A stretch of DNA of 64,000 nucleotides from Paraspadella gotoi (taxonomy: Eukaryota > Chaetognatha). Positions 1 to 11,437 of this stretch are shown here, in pieces. Location: contig CM119263.1 of the NCBI GenBank assembly GCA_051294375.1, forward strand, positions 16,346,532 through 16,410,531. Reading direction: 5' to 3'. Below the pieces are notes generated by a model that was given only the letters and a program-made list of their open reading frames with translations, was not told where the DNA came from and searched no databases. The translations under genes were made by a program, and so were the position numbers. How positions within the stretch are numbered: position 1 is the stretch's first letter; each line of letters opens with the position of its first letter.

Positions 1-3000
1 CCAAAAGTCAAGATTGATGAAACGATGGCAGAGCCAGCCTCGAACTTTGATTCAATGGCTGCGACTGGCTCAACCTCTGACCCAATAGCAAAGATGGGCT
101 CGACGGCTGATGCAAAAGCAAAGACGGGCTCGATTTCGGACGCAATGGCGGATACTGGTAAAACCTCTGATGCAGCGGCAGAGCCCGTTTTAATCTCTGA
201 CTCCATTGCCGCGATAACAGAGACTGTCACTCCTAATGAGATGTCAGCGGAAGTCTTGACTGAGAGCTGTATTTCCGAAAAAGAGATTCTTAAGTCGGAA
301 AACGACGATAAATCCGAGGTGTCACTGTCAAATATCTTGTCTAAGATGGAAACTGATGAAGTCGCTGTGGTGATCTCGGCCGGACCCGATACTGCTGCGA
401 AGAATAATGATAAAGAAACGGTCAGCTCTGACGTTCTTGTCAATGGCGACGGCTCTGTCGGCGCATTGGTGCACGGTTTCGCCGATTCTATCGTCGACGA
501 TGCAATGATTGCCGCTAAAAAGGAAACGGACGAAGATCTCGCCGCTCGTGCTCGCTCGGCGCTCATTGACGTGGAATCAAAAGGCGAGTCGGTTGTCAAT
601 TTTTAATTGATTTCTGCTTGGAAACTTCGTTGAAAAGTGTACTGTATGGCAATGGGAAGACATGCCCGGGGTGTGAGGCGTATTTATTTTAATCAGCGTG
701 ACCGTGTGGGGATTTAACTCAAGCTGTCCAAGCTAATGGGATGAGCTGAGTTTCACCAAGCAATAGATACGGGAGGCAAATTTAGGATTCGCCACAAGTC
801 TTTTTATCTCGCCAGACGGCCCTAGGCCCATCTTGGGCGAATTTTGTTTTATTATTGCTTCTTAGTGACGTTGTCGTCGTCGTCGTCATACTTTTTTACA
901 ATTAGAAATTGTAAAAGTATATATTTTTAAAAAATAAATAATTTAGATATAGCTTTTTGTTATCAAGACGTTTTAAAATGGTAAGTTTCATATGGATACA
1001 AGTATTGTATAATGTATATGTATAATATACAAATTAATATATATATATAAACATTTTTTTAAATTATATTACTTTTTTTTCTCAGTCGCTGCTTCTTCTG
1101 ATTCGTCTAAAAACGAGTTGAACTCTGCAGCGGCTGGACTTCTCTCTCTCTCTCTCTCATTCTGTCTCTTTGTTTTTTATTAAAAAAAGTTATCAGGATC
1201 GAACTCGTGACGTTTATCGTTTCAGTCATGCGTGAATTGAATTTTGTTTACTTTGCGCTAATGAAGGCTTACATTGAAGCCAAAACATGTTCATTTTTCA
1301 TGCTAAATAAATTTGTTGTTCAAAATAAAAACAAACTATTCTCTTTTAGTTTATACTTTAAAATTTTGTATTTTTATTTATCTAAATTATTTTATTATTT
1401 TAATTAAATAAATTAAATTTCATTCAGTCAAATCATTTCGTTTTATTGATTCATTGCATTTTTTAAACGTTTTCCTATTAATCATTCCTTATCATCGCAT
1501 CTATAATTGGTTATCATCATAATTCATTCAATCGGGGTTTTTTTTCTGGATAAATATTGAGGGATGGATCATTGTAATTTTAAGATTTTTTCATTAATTT
1601 TTTTAGATAGTAAGTCTGTCTAGATCACTATACTTTTTAAAGATTTTTTTCCCCTTTTTTCCACTTAGATACCAAACCTCTAGTCATCCCTTTAGTCCGG
1701 ATCGACACGGTTTCCAGCCATTCTGATACGGAGTCGGAACCCGAAGAAATTGATCCCTTCAACGAGGAGGAGAAGCCGCCGACAAGGACCCGTTTTCATT
1801 TCGACGATATTTCCGACGATGACTCAAAGGACGACGATATCGACATAAAAGCTTTTGAAAAGGATTCGGAACCCAGAGAAAAGTTGAATGTTGCCATAGT
1901 TATGGCTAATTCTGCAGACGAATCGACCAATGGACCTCCTGAAGCCTCTGACGTGAGCCTTCATGAGAACGACGTCAATAGCGCGATTCTGGAAGGTGAC
2001 TCCTCCCCGATCGCCACACCAAATACCGTATCGAGAGTGTCTCACGGCGGCTCCGTCTACGGCGCATGCGCTCGGGCTCCCGGTTCCTTTGGCTCTCTCG
2101 ACGACGCAGATATAGGCATCGAGCATATTGGTGCCAAAGTCAATAACCTCGTCGACACTCCCAATAGCCTGGCCGACGAAGACGTGCCCTTTAAGCGCCG
2201 TGGTGGCGAATTGGAAGTTGGTGAACCAACGTCGCCTTTAAAGGTGGAGACGAAGCCTGTGATCTCCAATCCCATGTCGGGCGACGAGGGAAGCCCGCTC
2301 TCGAGCCCAGAATCACTCTCTCCCAACGCCCACGCCGCCCCCGGAGCTAGTCCGACTGTTGACCTGCCCCTCGCCGATGGCTCCCCTGGTTCCGGTATTT
2401 CGGGGTCGGATTGGGTGAGAAAAGACGGGGAGCAGAGTCCTGAAGTGGATCCCGAGTCTGGCTTCGCTGAATCTGACGCCCAATTGTCGTCTGCTCCGTC
2501 CGATCAACGCCATCGCGGTGGAGCGGGAGAATTGTCATCGGATTCAGATTCTTTGCTAACGACGTCTTTTTCTCCGATGGATGACTTTGATCCGTTTCCA
2601 ACTCAGACTACGGTAGGCCAGGGTTAAAGGGTTCAGTAAACTATCTAAATTACAACTTTTTTAAACTTTCCATATTGCACTTGCTACCTAGTAAGTTCAC
2701 TTATCGAGCGTGCTCGCTCAATCTTCATCCAGAGAAATTCAATTGTATACTAGGCTAAGACCGATCATCTCTGTAAAAACCCCTGCACGGAGCTAACATC
2801 CGACCTCTCCAGCTTAACCATCGCCGAGAACTCTCCGTTCCCGGCCAATGATGCGGCCGTAAAACTAATCGCGTCCTCCGACGCCTCCAAGGAGAGCTCG
2901 CCATTCGCTAATAACGGCTTTCCCGAAGCTAAAGTTTTCAACGAGATGGTTGGTGAAATTAGAGACGGGGTTATTATCATTGCTGGTGATTCGAGTTGGA

Positions 3001-4089
3001 AGGGAAGAAACGGGAAGAAAGAAAAATCCTCTTTGAGAGAAACTTAGCGGGAATATGACGACGTGAGCTAAAGGAGCTTAGAACGGAATTTAGATTTCGA
3101 CTCCTTATTTTTCAGGTTCAACAAAAGCTTTCGCCTCAAGAGATTGAGTCATCTGATTTGTCTCCTTTCGCCGCCGAATTCGCTCCCCTTTCTGGGGAAG
3201 TCAAACCGTTGTCTCCCGACGCTCCCACTTTCGTTCCGGTCGCCTCCAATGCTTCCGGTTCCGATGCCGACGCAGCCTCTTCCGCCGCAAAAGAAGAAGC
3301 GGCGAAGATTGTTGACTCTTGGGGTGAGCCATTGGGATTGCCCCCTGCAAAACCCGCCTCTGGCGCCAGGCCTAAAACCCCGGGACCAACGCCGGGATCG
3401 TCTACTACGGGCGCGCGACCCAAGGCACCCGCCGCCCGACCTGGAACGGCTTCTCGACGAGCACCTTCTCCGGCTTCGTCCGTCAACTCAGGACCCGCTT
3501 CGAAGCGAGGTTCGATGGTTTAATACATTTCAGGTCTCTAGTTGTAACACCTTTTAATATGAGTGGCGAATTATCATTATCTCCGCAGGCCCTGTGAAAA
3601 AGTGCGCACCCGGTGCCGCCAAAGAAAAGCCTGCTGCGCGCGTGATTCCGTTTTACTTCGACGTGGCGTATATTCCGCGCCAGGGCCGGCACGAGACCCT
3701 AGGAAATTTTTTCTCTCGTGTCAGGGCGAGGCACTATATTTTGAGTTCCATCGACCCTCCTGCCTCCACTTTGGACGCTCTCCTCGAAGCCAAGGTAAAA
3801 TATTAGCTCGCTTCGACCTGGCTCTAAATTTTGTGGATAGGTTTTATTCTAATAATTATTGTTAAAGGAGAAAGACTGGAAGCCCAGTAACGATTCGACC
3901 GATCCCCTTCCACCTACGGTGGTCGTTCCCACTCACGAGAGCGACACTCTTCGATCTTGGATCCCCGCCAACATCGCCGCCATGGAACGCCTACAAGTGG
4001 AAGTATCTACGCCCGCTGACAGGTGTACCTTGCATATGCAGGGCCACGACAAGACCAGCTGTCCATGCTTTGTCATTCAATGCAATTGA
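1..4089 (+). CDS. futsch: MAP1/futsch-like microtubule-associated protein, 5' partial
   Basis: This is the 3' part of a MAP1-family gene, cytoskeletal proteins that bind microtubules and, through the C-terminal light-chain domain, actin. Coding segments are 1 to about 586, 1669-2612, 2754-2948, 3116-3509, 3589-3794 and 3868-4089 (TGA). Phases agree at every junction from 1669 on. The frame is open from base 1, so the true start lies upstream. The last two exons identify the family: FYFDVAYIP, FFSRVRARHYILS, LDALLEAK and VVVPTHESD align in order with the MAP1A/MAP1B light-chain terminus (YVDLAYIP, FFRRVRASYYVVS, LDALLEGK, LIPTHD). Upstream is long, acidic, Ser/Pro/Ala-rich low-complexity sequence, as in MAP1 heavy chains, including a degenerate 11-12 residue repeat around residues 10-60 (GSTSDPIAK, GSTADAKAK, GSISDAMAD). 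The end of the first segment is uncertain: the phase-compatible donor at 587 is weak, and an in-frame stop follows at 604. Donors at 2949 and 3510 are also non-consensus. Confidence 0.83.
658..798 (-). repeat. tRNA-derived SINE-like repeat, shortened copy
   Basis: This stretch matches 55851-56083 (GGGGTGTGAGGC at one end, AGCTGAGTTTCACCAA and AGGATTCGCCACA at the other), but lacks about 90 bp inside. Read on the minus strand, it carries a degenerate pol III A-box-like and B-box-like layout, clearer in the longer copy. It sits in a MAP1 intron, directly beside the inverted-repeat element that starts at 806. Confidence 0.6.
806..1625. mobile_element. Non-autonomous TIR element, copy 1
   Basis: The left end reads ATCTCGCCAGACG and the right end is a decayed inverted copy (GTCTGTCTAGAT). 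The same termini bound a second copy at 17070-18028, where the right end is intact (CGTCTGGCGAGAT). Shared internal blocks include CTTTTTTACAATT/AATTGTAAAAGT near the left end, a CT tract, and the TTGGTTATCATCA motif. No transposase is encoded. It fills most of the intron between the first two MAP1 coding segments and contains a decayed hammerhead-like motif at 1258-1291. Confidence 0.62.
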
Positions 4090-5208
4090 TACTCAACGAG
4101 GAAGAGAGAACGAGACCATTTAGTACAGTAAGAACTGTGAAATATATAGGGATCGTAGCTAATTTACTCAATTTTTAACTCTCTCTCCATCCGGCGTTTT
4201 TTTTTCCTACTCACAAAGCAGTTTTATTTTTATTTATATATATAGCACGCCAATGCTTTTTCGTGTTTTTCTTTTGTGATAGTATTTTTTTAATGTATAC
4301 TTAAATTACTCTAGTGAGCTTTTGAAGCAAATTTATCGTTTTTATTATGATTAACCAATGGTTAATAACCATGTTTTGCTTGACTTCGGTTTTATGTTTT
4401 TCTTTTATGATTGTATCGTCTTCCTTTTGCAAGATGGATGCCGCTTTGAATCATGAGCTTCTTGCCTTTTTATTATTTTTTATATTCCATTCGAATTTTA
4501 ATTCTTATCTATAAAAAAAATTAGCCGCGACTTTGTTACCCAATCAAATTTGGATGTGTCGAAAAAAAAAAGAAGAAAGTGCGAAATTGTGATACTTTGT
4601 TGTGAATTTATTTCTTTATATAGCCGAACGCCGATTGCTTCACGAGAAAATAGATTTTTTTTGCTTTTAGTCTAACCGTTTTCTTGTATATTTTGTCATA
4701 GGTTTCTCTCTAGACAGCCAGATAAACAAGTCGCCTATTTTGTAACCAATTCAATATTGACGCTAAATAGCTTCTGCAAACGTACGATGTTGATTTCTTA
4801 AAAATATTTTTTGTTGTTAATTATCAACGCACCAAGAGTCGATTTAAGGTTTCATTACAGCTTACAACTTAAGAAACGTTACGCAATAAATAAATGAACG
4901 TCGTAAATTAATCCAACTATGAAATTTAACAATATGTTATACCGACGAAAAAAAAATTTTCTCACGGCTCTTGTAAATGTTAAAAAAGACGTCCCGCGTC
5001 GGAGGCGACGCTCCCCATTTAGCTCATAAAAATTCCTATAACTAATGTATATAGGGCTTATCCTTTTTATTATTCCTTACTTTAATAATAAATTTTAACT
5101 TTTTAAATAATTTTACATGTTTTATAAGTTTCACTAACAAGCTATCCGGGTGGTCGAGGCGATGTATTAATCATAAAACTATACACACATAATCGGAGGT
5201 AAACTGGG
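4090..5208. other. Convergent intergenic stretch and 3' UTRs
   Basis: AT-rich DNA between the stop codons of the tail-to-tail MAP1 (plus) and CUB (minus) genes. AATAAA hexamers on the plus strand near 4885 and 5087 could serve MAP1. No coding potential is seen. Confidence 0.6.
5066..5071 (-). terminator. Candidate polyadenylation signal of the CUB gene
   Basis: AATAAA on the minus strand, about 140 nt downstream of the stop codon at 5209-5211. Confidence 0.45.
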
Positions 5209-8200
5209 TCAAAACGGGAAGAGAAGTAGCGGTAGATGAAGGATAGTCACAGACAGAGCGAAAGTCCAGGGCTTTATAATTGGAGATTGTTCTGCGAGCT
5301 GGATCGCGGATCTCCAGCTTTTGGTTGGCTGTCCCCGGGTGAGCGATGGACTCCAATGAGCAGAGAAGAATTTCCAAGGAATCAAACAACATCGCTCAAA
5401 GTGGGACCACGGCGTTGCGGCCGAGCTGGCAGTGCTGGCCTCGAAGTGATTCGGATCTGCCGGATCTGACATTGGGAAGAGGGCAATGAAAAGTTTTTTT
5501 TCGGTAATTGTATAATTTATATTCGGTTTACAAAGAAAAGCTGCTCATTGCTTTATTAGTATAGTTTTCCTTGTAGTTTATTAAATTTTGCTTCAGTAAC
5601 TAGAGCATTTTTAACTTGTGGTAATTCAATTGCCAATTTCGTTAATCTAATTTTCACCCTTGGTCGTTTTTTATTTTTGAAGTACCGCTTTTATCGAATT
5701 TTGGAAACATACGAGAAGTCTTTATATTAAGCTGTGAGCAGCTCTTAACTCTTAAATATTTTTTGTGGTCACGATACGTCACAGACACTTGGCAAATCTA
5801 ACACCGTAACTGAGTTTCTATTACATTACGGTTTCTACTATTTTTAAAATGCGTAGATATAGAAAAAAATTCATTTCTGGCTAAATACGTATGTTTTCTT
5901 TTCAGTAAAATAGTCGCCAGAAAGATCGCCCGAAACTGTAATAAGTGGATTTGTAAAAGTTATAGTACAGGTGACTACGGATTAATGATTACTAAGGATT
6001 TTGTGCCCATTTTACTTTCCGAGACTTCAATCTTTTTTTTAAATATAAAAATTACAAACATACGCAAATAAATAGTGTGGTGAGAATTAAAGACTGATAA
6101 TGACAATCCTCATGCTCTGGGCCAGAGCATAGGGATTGTCATTATCAGTCTTTAAAAAGTCTGGCAAATACATTTCAAATGTGAAACTATTTTTAATCCT
6201 TTTTTAAATCCTTTTCTGGCATCGTTAATTTACAGAATTCTACGATTCGCCAACAACAATAAATAATCAAAAAAAAGTTTGCTTTCGAAACGACTTTATT
6301 ATAAAAAAATATTTAATTCAAGTATAATGGAAAAGAAGATTTTATTTTATTCTACTCCTAAGGTTAAGGGGAAAAAAACATATTAATCTACTCTGCGATT
6401 CTATTAGTATAATTCTACTTTAACTTTAAGGATTAAATCACTAGTGGTTACGAGTTGGTAAAAATATCTAGCATTGTTAATAACAAAGTCATTGGGGGTA
6501 CGTCAACATGTTGAAATTAAATCAGATTACTCACTTGATAGATAATGACGATCTGTAAATGGAGATTTATACTTGTTTAAGATAGGAGTATAAACCCATG
6601 AACTCTCGTACTTCTAATACGATGCATCCTAGCGACTTACCCACGACTGTGAAAAATTCGTAATTGGCGCTGAAGCCCGTTCCATCATAGATATGGTTTG
6701 AATAGAACGTCACTCTGGTTGGAAGGAGATAGGATATCGTTACGTAATAAATGAGGAAACTTCAAATGTTATTTTTACGTAAGGTTGGAACTTACCTAAA
6801 AAATGAGTTGTCGCTCTCCGCTCTTCTCGGCTTTGACGCACCGCAAAAAGGCATCATGGATCGGTCTCGCGTTCGAAAATTCGAAAATATCACGTAGTCC
6901 GAATCGGATTCTTGAGTACATCTGTCAAAAATTGTATGAATAAATCAAATATGGTAGTTTCCTTTCTTTCGTTGTTTTTCGAGATTAGATTACAAAGGCC
7001 TCTTTTTCCAGTATTGTTCAGTTATTATTAACAAAATTAATTTAATTTGTACCATAATATAAATTAGGCCAAAATACGGATTGGTTAAAACTATCTCCAG
7101 TTATTTTTAATCATATAAGAGTAATATTTTCGCAACTTTTAGGAGAAAAAAATCATGTCCATTTGCACTTTCTTTTCTTTTCAAATTTTAAATTTTAAAT
7201 TTCAAATTTAAATGTTAAAGAAAGTTGAGAAATTTTTTAAATTTTTTATCTTCTTCACCCTTGAGTAAATTTCTTTCCTTATGTCATTCATAGTTCACTT
7301 ATGAATTAATTTTAAAGTTGATAAGTAAAAAAGTCGCAGTTTTAGTTTTTATTATAATTTATAAAACAAAAAGTTTAAATTGACTTAAACTAACAGAAAA
7401 TATAGCTTTTAACACTTACAAATTTATCAAAAATACTTTTTTCGTTTAGTTATAAATAATTTTTAAAGATGATAGTTAATTTGTGACTTGCATTTATTAT
7501 TAATAAAGATAAGATTTTAAATTTATTTTATAGTTTTAACAGTTGAACATACTGACGTTAATAAAACAAAAAAAAACCGCATCCTTTTAAACCAATAGAA
7601 AGCGTCAGGATTTGTTTTTTTCTCAGAATCGATAGTTTTTAAAAATTTTTTTGCAAAATCTGCTTGGCAACCAAAATTAAAATAAAATCATGAGATACTG
7701 TAAATTTTTTTTCTTATAATGCATATTAAAGAATTTTTTTGATTTGGGTCAATGTCAATGCAGAAAATTAGTGGGAGGGAACAGGAAATGGAGAAAAAGC
7801 ATTGGCAAAGCGAGACCGTCCTAGGGTAACCGCGCCAGTGACTGGAGGCGTCACTGAGGGTCGGAAGCCCCCAAAGCCAACAGTGAGATGCCCCATCCCA
7901 ATGGGCATCACAGGCAACCCGGCTGTTGCCATAAAGTTCAGAAATCATTATCTAAAAGACTTTGATCGTACGTGGAGCCAAAGTATAGTTTTTGTTTCTG
8001 TTCTAACAAGGTTTATTTTATTTAATGTACATGTTTTGGTTTGGTTACAAACCTTCATCAGCGAATAAGTCAATTTTGAAATTTGAAATGGTGAGATTGT
8101 TAAAGAATTAAAAAAAAAAAACCCCTAATCCCTAACCAACCTTAACCAAATTGCAAACCGTTTAAAAAATAAAACACAAAAATTTTTTTTTTTTTGGTTT

Positions 8201-11200
8201 ATGTACAACAAATTTTATTAAGAAATATAAATTTCGAATATTTTTCGACTTCAATGTAAACCTTCATCAGCGCAAAAACGAATTGATTTGTAAAAAAATA
8301 TTTTCACAAACTTTGTGAAAAGTTTGAAGAGAAAGATTTTCTCACAACTTGGAGCAAAAATGGGCAGGTCTCCATGAAAGAGCCTAAAATTTTTTTCTTA
8401 GTTCAAGGAGATAAGGAACAATAATAATCCAGAGTACAGTAAAGAAATTCAAAAATTACATATGTATGACCTACCCTACTGACCACTATCCTTTCCCTCA
8501 ATTCTTTGTTGGCAACTTTTAACCTTGATATCTCTTTCTCTCTCTCTGTTCCTTTCTTTTACAATCTCACTGTTTCAAATTTCAAAATTGTCTTATGCGC
8601 TGATGAAGGTTTGTAACGTTAAATAAAATAAACCTTGTTAAAAAAATACTATTTTGTAATCTAAAATCAAATGTATAAAAAACACATATAATCGAGATTT
8701 CAGCACACAACCCCTCTGCTTACGTATCCATTCCCTCCACGTCGAAATAAGTGAAATTAAGTCTCAACTTCTGGTTTCTACCGCCAATGAAGTTGTAATT
8801 GCACACTGTGTTTCGCGGATAGAAACCGGGGTAGTTCGGACTGTGGATGGTCCCGTTGAGGGCGACGCTGCTATCGTAGTCGAAGGCACAATCTAAGAAA
8901 ATTAATAATTGCAATTATTATTATATTAAATTTGATCATCAAATAAAACATCAATTACCATTTTGAGTATTTTGTAGGCCCCGTGTAATTCCATAATCTG
9001 TCAAATTAAAAAATAAATAAAAAATAAATTCCCCGGTCTAATACTCTTGTGCTCTTTTCATTCAATTGAAACATTCTTTGAAATATTATACAGTCCTGTG
9101 CAAAAAAAAGAGGACACTCTTCAAACTTAAATTTTGTACGTTTTACCCACATATAAAAATTGATTAAATTTTATTTTCGCCGACCACGGTTTTGGTATCT
9201 TTTAAAAATTTTTTTAAAAATATTTATTTAAAAAAAATATCTAATTACCCTAATCCTAAACCCTTAACCCTAACCCCTCCTTAAGTTTAGGCGAAATCGC
9301 CATAACGAGAACGCTAGATGTAGTTCCAGCTAAATCGCCAATGGCGAGGGCGTCATGGCTAAGTCGCGATTTGGCGATTTCGCACTGAACTACATCTAGG
9401 TTCTAGTTATGGCGAATTCGCCTAAAATAAACTCAGATTAGGGTTAGGGTTGAGTTGTTTAGGGTTAGGGTTGAGTAGGTAGTAGTTAGGGTTAGGGTTG
9501 AGTAGTTTAGGGTTAGGGTTGAGTAGTTTAGGGTTAGGGTTGAGTTAAGTTAAGTTTATTTTAGGCTTATTATTAATGTCAATTTTAGGGATAGGGGTAG
9601 GGTGTTGTTGATGACCAAGAGCCCGCGTTAGGGTTAGGGTTGAGGCACGGAGATGTACGGGAGGCCTGGGCCCGGTTTAGGGTTAGGGTTGGGAGAGAGG
9701 CCCGTGGGTTATATATCGAAGGCAATTAGGGTTAGGGTTGAGGTACGGAGATGTACGGGAGGCCTGGCCCGGTTTAGGGTTAGGGTTGGGAGAGAGGCCC
9801 GTGGGTTATATATCAAGGCAATTAGGGTTAGGGTGAGGTACGGAGATGTACGGGAGGCCGGGCCTGGTTTAGGGTTAGGGAGAGGCATGGAGTTGAACGG
9901 GAGGCTTGGTTTAGGGTTAGGGTTGCGGGAGGGACCATGGTTGATGCATCGAAGGCGGTTAGGGTTAGGGTTGAGGCACGGAGATGTACGGGAGGCTGGG
10001 CCTGAGTTAGGGTTAGGGGAGAGGCATGGAGTTGAACGGGAGGCTTAGTTTAGGGTTAGGGTTGGGGGAGGGGCCCGTGGTTGATGCATCGAAGGCGGTT
10101 AGGGTTAGGGTTGAGGCACGGAGATGTCGGGAGGCTGAGCCTGGGTTAGGGTTAGGGGAGAGGCACAGAGTTGAACGGAAGGCTTGGTTTAGGGTTAGGG
10201 TTGGGGGAGGGCCCGTGGTTGATGCATCAAAGGCGGTTAGGGTTGAGGCATGGAGATGTACGGGAGGCCCAGGCCCGGGTTAGGGTTAGGGGAGAGGCAC
10301 AGAGTTGAACGAGAGGTTTGGTTTAGGGTTAGGGTTGGGAGAGGAGCCTGAAGGTGATGCTCATCCCCGTGTTAGCTGCGCTTTTCATTATATTCGCTAC
10401 TTTTATTACTGGCGAGGTCGCAGTGGGGGGACTGCGACATCGCCAAAGCCCTGGCGATATCGCCATGGCGAAGTCGCCAACCAACTAGAACCATTTTTAA
10501 AAATTTAAATTTCCTAAAAAAATTTTTAAGCATTTCTTATATATTGTTAAATATTAAAATGCTTCCATGCATGAGGAAAAAATTTAATTAGGAGTCGACG
10601 TCGTTTTAGAGATCGAGGAAGAATTTTTTCAATGGAGATTTTCGTTCAAATCTGACTTCAAAACAATATAAACGGTCCTGGGAAATTCCGATAAAACATT
10701 GATGTAAAAAGACTCGATTCAGATCCTGTTGCATCTGAAGGGCTCGCATTTTTTTCTCTTCATGATAACCATCATTTTGACATCAAACCATCAGATTTAA
10801 ATGGACTGGCCTGCTCAGGAAAAAATTTTCATCTCAATTTTTCTATATAAAATAAAGGGATTTCTAACTTCATTATAAATTAACGCATTAAGGCATGTTG
10901 TATTTTACAAACTTCGAATTCAGGAATCGATAGCCATATATGTCTGAAGGGCTCTCAAAATTTTTCTTTACATTTTATTTATATTTAATATGAAACGATC
11001 ATGGTAAAGTGAAATAGTCCATTTTGGTGAAATTTTATTTAAAGTAAAAGTAAAAGAGGAGCTTATGATCGGAATTCTAGAGTTTTCATCCGGGAGTCAG
11101 ATTCGGGAAAATTCTTCTATGGCGAAAATCTTCCAAAGAAGGGGTGGATTTTCCGAAGATTTTGGTTAATATTTTCTATATTTATGATCGGATTTTTTTG

Positions 11201-11400
11201 AAACTTAAAATAGCAATATTGCCATCATTCTACATTGGCCGGTAAAAGAATATATTAAAAAAACCTCTGGCTTTTTTCGTCAGAGCTTAGTCCTAATTTA
11301 ATCAAAATCTAACATCATAAGTCAATTTGGTTGTAAAAGGATGAAAAAATTTTATGGCAGACTTTTTCATATTGTAAAAAATGTTAAATTCTGGCCCGCC

Positions 11401-11437
<37 letters not shown>

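Noticed and set aside
6105-6150. Canonical microRNA precursor
   Set aside because: The arms pair almost to the last base with no terminal loop, unlike usual precursors. Kept only as a hairpin.
9653-10283. Open frames rich in Gly-Leu-Gly-Leu across the TTAGGG satellite
   Set aside because: They are a direct consequence of the tandem DNA repeat (GGGTTA read as Gly-Leu), have no start context or domain, and lie in an intron.
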